Below are positions 23,180 to 33,090 of a stretch of DNA of 64,000 bases, one piece after another. Each line of letters begins with the position of its first letter. Positions within the stretch are counted from its first letter, which is position 1. Location: positions 89,543-153,542 of the forward strand of contig NMRB01000769.1 in assembly GCA_002633025.1 (NCBI GenBank), read 5' to 3'. A model generated the notes under the pieces. That model was not told the DNA's origin and made no database searches. It saw only the letters and a program-made list of their open reading frames with translations. The stretch comes from Notospermus geniculatus. Taxonomy: Eukaryota > Nemertea > Pilidiophora > Heteronemertea > Lineidae. Made by a program: the position numbers and the translations under genes.

Positions 23180-23470
23180 AGGCACTTGAGACAATCTGAT
23201 GACCAATTTGAGGAGATTTCAGTGGAATATCAAGTCAACTTTAACTCAATCAAAACTAACTCAACATTTGACCTCACCCATGTCCGCAAACCACCTCCTG
23301 GCACTCCTGAGCAGACAGTCTTATTGAATATAATATTGGCGGCCTTTGATACTTCTGAATACGAGGCAAACTTCATATCAAAGAAGGACCTATCTGCGCA
23401 GTTAATCCTAATGTGCACGGAGCAACACCCACAAATACAAATTGTGATGGACACAATGCCAGGCCTCTAG
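23180..23470 (+). CDS. Unrecognised terminal exon candidate
   Basis: A strong acceptor (polypyrimidine run then gcatgttcag, ending 23179) opens a 96-codon frame to a TAG at 23468-23470. It reads RHLRQSDDQFEEISVEYQVN onward, with alternating hydrophobic/polar strands, the motif RKPPPGTPEQ and an acidic stretch FDTSEYEAN. The open frame continues upstream of the acceptor, but that part is repeat sequence, so I start at the acceptor. The EISVEYQVNF strand followed by a proline-rich turn recalls parts of SEA-type extracellular modules, but this is weak. No partner exon found. Confidence 0.35.
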   Translation, partial: RHLRQSDDQFEEISVEYQVNFNSIKTNSTFDLTHVRKPPPGTPEQTVLLNIILAAFDTSEYEANFISKKDLSAQLILMCTEQHPQIQIVMDTMPGL

Positions 23471-23689
23471 GACTTCGAATTTGATTTGTGTACCGGAGCC
23501 CCTCTGCTGGCCATAAAACATTGAAATATGGACTGAGTTAATGTGATTTGTAGCATAATTGCATAATTATCAATGTGGTTTGTTTGGCCTGCAAACAGTG
23601 CTGATATATGCTCACCTCTGTGACACGTCACCGTGGTTAAGTGTGAATCTGTGACTCTCATGGTGGATGTTGAAGGATCAGTACAGATA

Positions 23690-24420
23690 AGATAAAGCTG
23701 AACACACCAAGAAGTATTTTTATGGTCTGATCAGTATTATCAGTCAGTGACATAAACTCAGGTGATGGCACCCAGAAGGAGTACAGTTTCTGAATACAAT
23801 GAATAAGTGGTATTTGTGAACAAACTGCATTCCTGTCTAGGTTACAGATGTCAAAAATTCTGTTTTTCAAGATGGCCACCTAGTGGCCACACGTGACTTT
23901 CGTTGGGACTGAAATTTCAGCAGGAATGTACAGGATACTTGCATAGATATTTAGACAAACATCATAACATAATACCGATGAGATATGGCCAAAGTCAATT
24001 TTTCAAGATGGCCGCCTGGCAGCCATGTTGAAGTCCAATCGAACCGAAATTTGGCATATAAGTAGACAGTACCAAGACACATATTTAGGCACGGTTAAAG
24101 CATCCTAGCTACCACTATATATGAGGTGTGGGTCGAAGTCCATTTTTAAAGATGGCTCCTGGTGGCCATATTTGACGTCGAATCTGCCTCAAATTTTCCA
24201 TATATTTATATGGTACCTAGATACTCTAAATTCCCACTTACCTGTCCCATTCCTGAACTCGGAAAAAATGACTAAGTCCGAATTTGAAGATAATAGGGTG
24301 GGGGTATGGTGAGAAACAGTAATGTTCTGGATCAATAAAAAGGACTTGTCAAGGGACATACGGTCATGTTTGCCAGGGCATGAGGTGACAATGGAAATCC
24401 TGTGGCGCAACGTGAGTTCA
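23690..24420 (+). repeat. R1 dispersed repeat copy
   Basis: Modules 'caagatggcc(a/g)cctggcagcc', 'aaatttggcatata' and 'gtggccatatttgacg' match R1 elsewhere, in the same order as the reverse copy at 28697-29795. Confidence 0.65.
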
Positions 24421-24742
24421 AGGTAATGTTCGTTGGTGCATACGGCCCTAAATGTCCTCCTTAACTGAAGTTAGGTAATCGCTATGTAACCGGTCAAAAT
24501 TAATGCCTTTAATGCATGAAGAAAGATCTCACAGAACCTACATTGTGCATGCTCTCTTGTGTTATAGCCCAAGATCACTGGTGGTGATTCGTGCACTGCG
24601 TATTTTCTAGGATCATAATGGTTTGGCCAATCTTTTGCCTCCACGTCGGTTGACTACAGGAGTCCTCACTCAACTCCTTCCATGCCTCCACCGACGTCAG
24701 CAAAAAAGACTGGCCTGATGCATGCACGACCTCGACGAGTAA

Positions 24743-24868
24743 GGCTAAGAATCCATTCACGCGATTTCGCGCCGCGCGATGTCGCATCCTTTGTCCACGA
24801 CCAACGCGGCGGAAACAAACAATGCTTTCGAGCGTCTGCCGCTCGAAAATCGCGTGAATGGACAGCCA
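24743..24868. mobile_element. 126-bp foldback element
   Basis: 'tccattcacgcgattt' (24752-24767) is mirrored by 'aaatcgcgtgaatgga' (24847-24862) with partly complementary outer bases (ggct/agcc). Non-coding. Confidence 0.6.
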
Positions 24869-24876
24869 GTCTAAAG

Positions 24877-25229
24877 CCTTTTTCACACTGCCAGCGCTAT
24901 GCGACGTGGTGCGACTGGTTGTTCCCATTGTTAAGCCTATAGCTGTTCACAGTTGCGGTGGGACGCGATGCAGTAAGAAGCAGTAGGGCGCAACGAGCGA
25001 TTTCCACCGCCCCAACCGCTCCTGCAATATTTTTCCGCGGCGAATCGCCTGCCGCGTGAGCTGAGGATACTGGAATATTTGTCACAATTTGAATGACATG
25101 AATGATGTCATTTCTGCTAATCATGACCACCGCACGCAATCGCGTCGCGCCGCGCTGCGCTATGTCAAAACTGACACCGCTTGGCGATTTTTTTTAACGC
25201 ATCGCACCACGCCGCCAGTGTGAACAAGG
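24877..25229. mobile_element. 353-bp inverted-repeat element
   Basis: Ends cctttttcacactg and cagtgtgaacaagg are complementary with one mismatch, followed inward by 'gcgtggtgcga'-type words on both sides. CG-rich interior with palindromic 'gcgccgcg' words. No gene. Confidence 0.6.
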
Positions 25230-25269
25230 ATGTAATAGTAAGAATACGGCTCCCTTGTCAGTATAAGGG

Positions 25270-25375
25270 CCAAGTCATACTTGTTCGCGGATCGTGAAGC
25301 GCATGAAACTGATCGCAGGTTTCCAAGGCTTGAATGTGCACGCTCGTTGAAATTGATCATAGTCGGCGTCAAATC
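25270..25375 (-). mobile_element. Diverged H1-related MITE
   Basis: 'gcatgaaactgatcgcaggttt' and 'gaaattgatcatagtcggcg' blocks match the interior of H1 (20532-20662) in inverted orientation. The right end is degraded. Confidence 0.5.
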
Positions 25376-25559
25376 TGATCCAATCCAATCCAATTGCCTG
25401 ACAAGCCTGGCGGCGTAAATGGTTCACGTGGAAAGAGTTTGAAAAAGAATGTTCGCACAAACACACAAAACTGCCTTCGATACAAGAGCACGAAGTAAGT
25501 GCTCAACCTGATAGGCCTACTGCTACACACTAAAACTGTCCAATGGACAGAAGTTGTCA

Positions 25560-25832
25560 TACACTCGGCGCTAGTGTGTATCCGACGTCCCGGTCTCCTA
25601 CACACTGGCACATTTGGGGCTCAAAAGCCGGTAACACCACTAGATGGCGCTCCACTGGACTCCAGCCAATCACCACGCTTTCTCACTCGTAATTCCCGCG
25701 GAAATTACTTCCAGGAAAAACCCAACCTCGGCCCCAGGGGTATAGTTCGCTCAGACAACCTTGGGCCACTCGCCATATTGTCAAAAAGCGAGCGAGGTTG
25801 GGAAAACCCAAGGACCCGTGCTGCCACCACGC
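25560..25832 (-). mobile_element. R3 element, truncated at a single N
   Basis: Starts with the complement of the R3 end (tacactcggcgctagtgtg) and runs to 'gtgctgccaccacgc', where the N at 25833 cuts it and R1 sequence follows. Confidence 0.75.
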
Positions 25833-25833
25833 N

Positions 25834-26456
25834 CCATATGTGAAGTTCGTTGGGACTGAAATTTTAGCAGAAATGTACTGGATACTTGCATAGATAGACA
25901 ACATTGAAACGTAACATTTACTACCGATGAGATATGGGCCAAGGCCAATTTTTCAAGATGGCTTCCTGGCGGCCATATTTGAAGTTCGATTGGGTTAAAA
26001 TTTGGTGCATTCGTGCAGGGTGCCAAGATATATCTTCACACCAAATCACAACACTCTATTTCAAATAGCCATGAAATGTGCCACCAAACAGTGAATTTTG
26101 AACTTTGACCTCTGTGGCCTTGAAAAGTAGGTCAAATCAAAAACCCGGGATTTATGTGATGTAGTCTCATCAGAGGAACCCACCATAAAAGTTTCGTGGT
26201 TCTGGCTAACAGCGTTCAGGAGATACGGCCGAAAGAAGGTTTTCACAAAGCGCCCCCTACAGGCCAGAGTGTACAAGCAGCAGCGCTAAGTTTCGGTCCA
26301 GAGATAGTTTTTACCATAGGGTACCTGTACACCAAATTTCAAGTCTGTAACCCAAGCGGTTTAGAAACGTGCCACCCCTGTTAACGACGACGGACGACGA
26401 CGACGACGGACGACACACCATGGGAGAAGCTCACCTCAAAGAGCTGAGCTAAAAAG
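25834..26456 (+). repeat. R1 copy with CGACGA tail
   Basis: R1 modules followed by 'gaaacgtgccacccctgtta', a CGACGACGGA-rich tract (26386-26412) and the palindromic end 'gctcacctcaaagagctgagct'. The same material appears in reverse at 28697-29795. Confidence 0.75.
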
Positions 26457-27225
26457 GTACCGGACATGCTGATTTTCACACCTAATAAAAATGCATCCCA
26501 TCACCAGATTTGAGTATGAAAAGTGGTGTATTTTTTACATTACACAGCAAGTTTGAATAATTGAAAAAAATGTTTGCAAACGATTTTGCTTTTTATCCTG
26601 TGTTCTTCAAGATTTCATTCAAAATTGATGGCCAACATGGCGGCACGAACTTGGGGTTAGACAGTGGAAGTACAGGAAGTCGCATCACGTGAAGTATCAC
26701 CTCTATGTATTACAACTGTACGATTGAACACTACGTATGTTCACTGAATTCCGAATTGCGGTACTTTTTGAACCTCATGCTTCCGATTTTACTATACGGT
26801 ACATGGTGGTGTCGCCTTTAACATATTGTACCTACATTACCGGTACATTGTATCATCGGTAATTAGCTCAATAGAAGTAGAAATCTTCTTTTCAATTGTC
26901 TTTTGAATTACTGGTATGTTGAACTACTACTGGCCGAGTTCAAGTGATGCGCTTTGTCATGTTAAAAGCTGCTCCTTGAAACCCCAGATTGATTTCTGTA
27001 AGACCGGGATAATAACCTGCGATTTGGTGGTGGTGGTTCCAACCTAGGAAGTTGAGGGAACTACCATCGTGCAGAACCCCCGCCCTAACCATCCTCGTGT
27101 TTTACCGGAATTTAGCCAGCGGATGTATAAAAGTGACCGACTGCAAGAGACCTTTGATCAACTGGAGCACTTTACCGAACCGCAAGGTCTCGTCTCATTT
27201 ATTCAGACTAAGTTTTACTGGAAAT
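26457..27225. other. No gene recognised
   Basis: Mostly A/T-rich; the last 200 bp open in two frames leading into a tandem repeat. No motif. Confidence 0.3.
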
Positions 27226-27460
27226 GTCGATGGTGCCGATGTTGGCAGGGTAGGCACTCCGTGTTCGGCGGTTTCCGAGCGACGTACCGGTACCGAGTTC
27301 TCACGAGGTATTGATGGATGTCGATGGTGCCGATGTTGGCCGGCTAGGCAGATTGTGTTCCGGGATTTCCGTGCGATATACCGAGTTCTCACGACGAGGT
27401 ATTGATGGATATGTCGATGGTGCCGATGTTGGCAGGCTAGGCATGTTGTGTTCGGATATT
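27226..27460 (+). repeat. 94-bp tandem repeat, 2.5 copies
   Basis: Units begin gtcgatggtgccgatgttgg at 27226, 27320 and 27413. Each goes on through 'gttctcacga(cga)ggtatt'. The frames open across it reflect the repeat. Confidence 0.85.
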
Positions 27461-28169
27461 TTCAGATTTTTGTTGTAGTTCGTAGATTTCCGAGCTCCGA
27501 CGAAGTTTTTCGCGCCAATAAAAAGTATTTCATGCCTGCCTCATCGGTTTTTGAAAATTCCTGCGCACGTACACAGCTGAATGGAATACATGTAGGCCTA
27601 GGCCTATTCGAAGTTATCAAATTTGAGATATCAATATCATAATAAACCCAGCATCCGATGTCAAAAATAATTGAGAGATAGAGAGATAGAAAGACTAATA
27701 TTGTTCCCGATCCTTTGATCAGGAACCAATAGATTGGTGCAAGCGACGCAAATTTGAGTCATACACACATGCAAATATTCGTACGTCCGTGAGAAAAAAA
27801 ATCTTCATCATTCGTAATAAAATTTACAAAACAGGTACTCACGTTTTTGTGCACAGCTGTGTCGTGGGAGGCACAGAAATAGTACAGAAAGAATTACTTC
27901 CCTGATGAAAGATATCATCACCGTATTTCGCGATTTTACCAGATCAGAGCACTCCACAGGCCGGACACCAGCTCGTGTAAGACAACCTAAAAAGCATGTT
28001 TAATTTGCAATTAACCTTGTCTAAAATTGCAGTGCTGTCAGACGACAGCCTAAAACAAACATCCCAGAAGCAAGGAGTTTAATGTGCATCTTTGTTACCC
28101 GCGATGTTTTAAGGCCATTTCCAAGCAAAAAACTCCAAAGTGGTGTTTTGAAATACCACGACGAGAAAA
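27461..28169. other. No gene recognised
   Basis: Contains a 'gagagataga' microsatellite (27672-27690), a small palindrome ('ttcccgatcctttgatcagg') and otherwise ordinary A/T-rich sequence. Confidence 0.3.
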
Positions 28170-28303
28170 CACAATAGTGAACTTTCGCAAGCGCCCGGTT
28201 AGGCCCTACGACAATGTTTATCTATATTGTGTGGGTATACCCAAACAATTGATAAACGTTGTCGTATGGCCTATCCGGGCGCTTGCGAAAGCTCACTATT
28301 GTG
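28170..28303. mobile_element. 134-bp foldback element
   Basis: 'cacaatagtgaactttcgca' and onwards to 'gcgcccgg' is mirrored by 'ccgggcgcttgcgaaagctc' and 'actattgtg'. The arms of about 53 bp leave only a 28-bp loop. The word 'aaacgttgtcgta' and inverted neighbours also occur near 58947-58985. Confidence 0.8.
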
Positions 28304-28430
28304 ACATAAAAACACCAGATATAGGCCTACGGGTACACAGATAGCCTAAAAAGCTCGAGGCCTGAACGTATTTGATCGTTTACGCCAGGAAACATGGAAA
28401 TGGACATTTTTGATATGATTGTGAAGTTAA

Positions 28431-28572
28431 AGCGATTTGTCAGCCAAAAAATTTGAATGCAAAAGGGGACGAATCTTTGTTTACAAACACTCATTTCCTG
28501 CATTCTGATTGGCTGTGAGGGCAATGTTTACAAACATCATCCTTCTGTTTACAAAACGACCGTCGATTCGCT
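28431..28572. mobile_element. 142-bp TTAA-flanked MITE P1, copy 2
   Basis: Begins agcgatttgt and ends gattcgct with TTAA at 28427-28430 and 28573-28576. It shares ends and 'tgtttacaaac' words with 20820-21004. Confidence 0.65.
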
Positions 28573-28696
28573 TTAACATTACTGTGTATGGTACTCTTCT
28601 GGCTATACCCACGTCCAAATCGTAAAGGCGCATATCCAAGGGAGGCTTTTCTGGCGAAAGTTGCCTTACAACGGACGTGGACAATTCACCGTTTTT

Positions 28697-29795
28697 AGCT
28701 CACCTCTGTGAGGTGAGCTTCTCTCATGGTGTCATCCGTCGTCCGTCGTCGTTAAAAGGGGTGGCACGTTTCTAAACCGCTTGGGTTACAAACGTGAAAT
28801 TCGGTGTATATGTACCCTGTGGTAAAAACTATCTCTGGACCGAAACTTAGCGCTGCTGCTTGTACACTCTGGCTTGTAGGGGGCGCTTTGTGAAAACCTT
28901 CTTTCGGCCGTATCTCCTGAACGCTGTTAGCTAGAACCACGAAACTTTTATGGTGGGTTCCTCTGATGAGACTACATCACATAAATCCCGGGTTTTTGAT
29001 TTGACCTACTTTTCAAGGTCACAGAGGTCAAAGTTCAAAATTCACTGTTTGGTGGCACATTTCATGGCTATTTGACATAGAGTGTTGTGATTTGGTGTGA
29101 AGATAATTATATCTAGGCACCCTTCACAAATGCACCGAATTTCAACCTGATCGGACTTCAAATATGGCCGCCAGGAAGCCATCTTGAAAAATGGACTTTA
29201 ACCCACATTTTATAAATAGGAGTAGGTAGGATGTTTTAACCTTGTGAAAATATGTATCTAGGTACCATATAAATATATGGTAAATTTCAATCAGATTCTA
29301 CGTCAAATATGGCCGCCAGGGAGCCATCTTGACCCACACCTCATAAATAGTGGTAGCTAGGATGCTTTAACCGTGCCTAAATATGTGTCTTGGTACCATC
29401 TACTTATGTGCCAAATTTCAGTTCGATTGCACTTCAACATGGCTGCCAGGCGGCCATCGTGAAAAATTGACTTTGGCCATATCTCATCAGTAGTAAATGT
29501 TACAATGTTTCAATGTTGTCTAAACACCTATGCAAGTATCCTGTACATTCCTGCTAAAATTTCAGTCCCAACGAACGTCACGTGTGGCCAGCAGGTGGCC
29601 ATCTTGAAAAATAGAATTTTTGACATCTGTGACCTAGACAGGAAAGCAGTTTGTTCACAAATACCACTTGTATTCATTGTATTCAGAAATTGTACTCCTT
29701 CTGGGTTCCATCAACTGAGTTTATGTCATTGACTGATAATACTGATCAGATCAAAAAAATACTTTTTGTGTTCACAGAGGTGAGCACAATGGCCC
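28697..29795 (-). repeat. R1 repeat, longest copy
   Basis: Opens with the palindromic end 'agctcacctctgtgaggtga' and 'ccgtcgtccgtcgtcgtt', then all R1 modules in reverse order of the 25.8 kb copy. Near 29774 it reaches another 'cacagaggtgagc', so both limits carry the same GCTCACCTCTGTG word. This suggests the full element is about 1.1 kb. It has no transposase or reverse transcriptase frame. Confidence 0.7.
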
Positions 29796-29861
29796 TGGCC
29801 ATTTCATTTGATTCATTACGGCTTATGCTGAGAGCAATGACACAAACAACTGCTTGGCTAT

Positions 29862-29976
29862 GGTTACACTGAACGCATTTTCTCAACCCGCGCCTCAAAG
29901 CCTTTTGTTTTTCATTGCATCCAAAGCTTCTTTGCATGCGTGGCACAGCGAATACACAATCGCATTCAGTGCAACC
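29862..29976. mobile_element. 115-bp MITE
   Basis: Ends ggttacactgaacgca and gcattcagtgcaacc are near-complementary. 'cgaatacacaatcgc' sits inside the right arm. No coding content. Confidence 0.55.
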
Positions 29977-30929
29977 GTAGCATTACAATGGGGAACAAAC
30001 TTAACTGACTGAAATAACAGATGGCGCAGCGAGTAGCCCTATATAAGCCCAGAAAGACGTTGCGAACTGACCTCACTTTTATAGCCGCTGACTTCGCGCC
30101 GTCAAAAAACTGTGTACATTTTTCTACACATATTTTCCCCCAAAGACCCTGTCAATGTTGGCTGTGGCATTTCTGACAAAATAAAGCAGTGATATATGGA
30201 GAATTTCGAAAATGAAACAGGGCCGCGTAATTTAATCGAAATTGAACTAAAGAGAGTGGATCATTTGGGGGCAGGAAGTAAATGGTGTTCAAAAATAGGA
30301 ACTTCGGGGTCTCACACTAGCGCCACGTCGTGGCGTTAGTTCTCGGGTTCCTCATTGAGTTACCCGTAGAGAATCACCTCCTGCGAGAAATCTCTCAAGT
30401 GGATAGCGCCCAAGAAATTTGCGGCTTGAAACACTCAGGGTGAACCTGAGCGTGAATGTGAAATACGAATGTGAAATAAGAGCACAACAGGTAACTGGAG
30501 AGGTAAATGACCGACTACAAATTATACCTTAGGAGGCCAATGTGTGGAAATTTCAGTTGTAACTTACCCTTATTGTTGAAAAAGGCCGATATTCATACTT
30601 GAAAGGTGAAATTAGGATTGTTGAGCGATCAATGCTGATGATGAACTTGATGACATGTGACAGGAATTTGGCACTTGATACGATTTTGTCATAAGGGGAA
30701 TCGAATTGTGATTCGTAGGATACACCCACTGCATCACAAATTCTTCTGTAATATGAGCACTGTCCCGGTCGGCATGTCCATGACACAGCTTATTACCAGG
30801 ATGTTTTAAAAAGACATCGTTATTATGTGTTCAGCAATAGCGCTCGTCACTGATGACGTCAGTCGGGTCGACTTATCTTGAGTTCTTAAATTCTGTATTA
30901 AATGAACATAACCTAGAATTGGCCCTTAA
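29977..30929. other. No gene recognised
   Basis: Includes a small palindrome 'aacgccacgacgtggcgctag'-like hairpin at 30320-30342 (tagcgccacgtcgtggcgtta). No frames with motifs. Confidence 0.35.
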
Positions 30930-31014
30930 AGCATGGCGCACACGAGCGACAAAATCAAGGCGACTGCCGACAAGACTACCAAAACGACCAGAAATCTAAT
31001 AGACTTGACCCCAT

Positions 31015-31638
31015 TGTTGATGCCTCTTAAATTTCGGCAGAGAGGTTAATTCTGATTGATATCTACTCATCACCTAGTTTAGAGTGGATGTGGTGATGTT
31101 CTCGTTTACCACGCTCACTTTCTGTTTTTTTGCATAGTAACTACGTCATTACCTGCGTCACCTAATTTGCATGGTAAGTGATGTTTGTCTAGATACGCTA
31201 GTTTGACCGCGTCCTGACGCTTTGGTCAGCGTTCTGACGCTTCTGATCGCGTCCTGACGCTGTCCAGGTTGTGGATAAATAGCGGGGATTCTGAGCTCTG
31301 GGCAGAGCAGCTTTGGGAGCGCAAGAGGACTGCCAGACGAAGCAACGAAGTTGAATGGAAGAAACGAAGCCAAGCCATGTAGCGAACCTCTGTCTGGGGA
31401 ACCTTTGCTCGTTCTGCTCAAACTCAGAAATCCTGTCCACGGCTGGCGTACCGTCAGGGCCCGGTCTGAATTATATCATTCAAACCCTAGTTCGGCTAGG
31501 AGATTTGTGTTATAATTAGACCTATATCCGAGTTTGTAAGAGAGAGGCAAAGAGAATACAGACCAACGAATACAATATCCAAGTCTTCCCATCTCGCTTT
31601 TTTGCTGCTGGAGTAGTCCTATCGCCCCCACCGCAACA
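31015..31638 (+). mobile_element. Solo LTR of an LTR retrotransposon (624 bp)
   Basis: Starts TGTTGATGCC and ends CCGCAACA, the TG…CA form of long terminal repeats, with exact 5-bp duplications CCCAT (31010-31014, 31639-31643). The sister MITE B lacks it and keeps one CCCAT (33172-33176). Promoter-like features: a TATA-like 'ggataaatag' (31273-31282) and, just upstream, three related 'gcgtcctgacgct' words (31209-31260) that may be U3 repeats. No internal retrotransposon genes remain, as expected after LTR-LTR recombination. The superfamily cannot be assigned. Frames across it are not genes. Confidence 0.8.
31274..31282 (+). promoter_or_regulatory. TATA-like box of the solo LTR
   Basis: GATAAATAG lies 260 bp into the LTR, where a U3 promoter would be expected. 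Three GCGTYCTGACGCT direct repeats sit 15-65 bp upstream. Confidence 0.4.
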
Positions 31639-31898
31639 CCCATGTCTGCGGCAAATCGTCGTCCCAACCGACTGGTCGCTTTTGTCGACCGACTAATCAG
31701 TTTCATCGCCTACCTGATCGGTTGAGGTGGTCATTGCATCATATGCGGACTATTTATGCTATGACCGATCATAACGATCGGTTTGCGCTCGGCGACCGAT
31801 GATCCTGGCGACCAAAATTCAATATGTTGAACTTTGGTCGCAAGGGCCGATTATCTTCGCGAATTGTCGGCCGACCAGGAAAATGATCCGCAAACTAA

Positions 31899-32037
31899 GG
31901 GTGGCTGCACACCTAACGCGATTCGTTGACGCATGCGACAACGCCTTTGTTATTTTCCGCCGCACTGCACGCAAACAATTGCGTTGACGCATGCGTCGCC
32001 CAATCGCATGCGAATCGCGTTAGGTGTGTCCCTACCC
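31899..32037. mobile_element. 139-bp Harbinger-like foldback inside MITE A
   Basis: TAA at 31896-31898 and 32038-32040. The sister element B has a single TAA at this exact place, an empty site. The arms share 'cacacctaacgcgattcg' and its complement, then 'gacgcatgcg' words, so nearly all of it can fold. Confidence 0.85.
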
Positions 32038-32233
32038 TAATGCGATGCGACCTGACGACGGTCTGTGGCCTAAGGCGCTCCGTGAGGTCGTCTGTCGTTT
32101 GCGGATTCTTCACAAAAATGGTCGCCAGTGTGCTCGGCGAGCGACGTCGCTAGCGATGGTTTCCTACGACGTCGCTAGCGACGGTCTCGTCGGCAGTCGC
32201 CTTGTTTTTGTCGCTCGTCTGCGCCATGCTTAA

Positions 32234-32469
32234 AGGGCACCGCAGACTGGCGATTTTTCGAGCGATTTTCTAGGCGACCGGCCTTGCGACCACAGAGGCG
32301 ACTGAACATATTTTTAGTTTTTTTTTAACTTTTTGTTGACTCGTTTGCGACAAATGCTTATTTGGAAGATCAGTGATGTCGTGGATAACATCACTGGCCA
32401 ACCTCAAAGGTAATTATTGCAGGCGACGTAGTAGTCGCCCCTATTTTAGTCGCCAGTGTGCGGAGCCCT
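32234..32469 (+). mobile_element. MITE C, copy 1
   Basis: Begins agggcaccgcagactggcga and ends tcgccagtgtgcggagccct. It abuts MITE A with a TAA between them. It is the inverted counterpart of the next copy, with which it forms a large palindrome. Confidence 0.8.
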
Positions 32470-32472
32470 TTA

Positions 32473-32720
32473 AGGGCTCTGCACACTACTGGCGACTAAA
32501 ATGGGGGCGACTACCGATGCGACTACTACGTCGCCTGCCGTAATTACCTTTGCGGTCGATCAGTGATGTCATCCACGACATCACTGATCTTCCAAAGAAG
32601 CATTTGTCGCAAACAAGTCAACAAAAACTAAAAAAACTGAAAAATGTTCAGTCGCTTCTGTGGTCGCAAGGCCGGTCGCCTACAAAATCGCTCGAACAAA
32701 TCGCTAGTGTGCGGTGCCCT
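32473..32720 (-). mobile_element. MITE C, copy 2 (inverted)
   Basis: TTA on both sides (32470-32472, 32721-32723). Internal blocks 'gatcagtgatgtca', 'tgcgacaaatgct'-complement and 'gtcgcctgc' mirror those of copy 1. Two MITEs of one family in inverted order, joined at one TTA. Confidence 0.8.
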
Positions 32721-32723
32721 TTA

Positions 32724-33087
32724 GGGCTGCGCACACTAGCGACTAAATTGAGGCGACCAGAGACGCAACTGTCGACTACGACGTCGCAGGCGATAATCGC
32801 CTGTGAGGTCACTGAGCTATGTCGCATACGGCAATTTCCTAGGACGATCCGCAAACGGGCGACTATTTTCCTGGAGACGGTCGCGGTAGCAGTGGACTGT
32901 GCCAAGCGACCAAAAGTTCAACATGTTGAACGTTCGGTCGCTTGCCGGGACTTACCGCGGGAGCAAATTCTGTAATTCAGTCGCGTAACAATCTGCCGCT
33001 AAGAGGAGACCAAAAAGTAAAAATGTTCTGGTTGCAAGGCCGATCGCCCAGAAAATCGCTCGAAAAATCGCTAGTGTGCGGAGCCCT
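32724..33087. mobile_element. MITE C, copy 3 (longer relative)
   Basis: Ends gggctgcgcacactagcgac and cgctagtgtgcggagccct. TTA on both sides (32721-32723, 33088-33090). The interior includes 'ttcaacatgttgaacg', a palindrome also found in A and B. At 364 bp it is longer than copies 1 and 2. Confidence 0.75.
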
Positions 33088-33090
33088 TTA

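Larger units (their letters stand above)
30930..32230 (+). mobile_element. Harbinger-like MITE A carrying two later insertions
   Basis: The ends are agcatggcgcacacgagcga and its complement (…gcgccatgct), flanked by TAA on both sides (30927-30929, 32231-32233). It is interrupted by a 624-bp solo LTR (31015-31638) and a 139-bp foldback (31899-32037). Without them it is about 530 bp and aligns with element B at 33091-33624 over its whole length, apart from a stretch of about 100 bp missing in B. The interior has 'cgaccga' words and no transposase, so it is non-autonomous. Confidence 0.85.
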
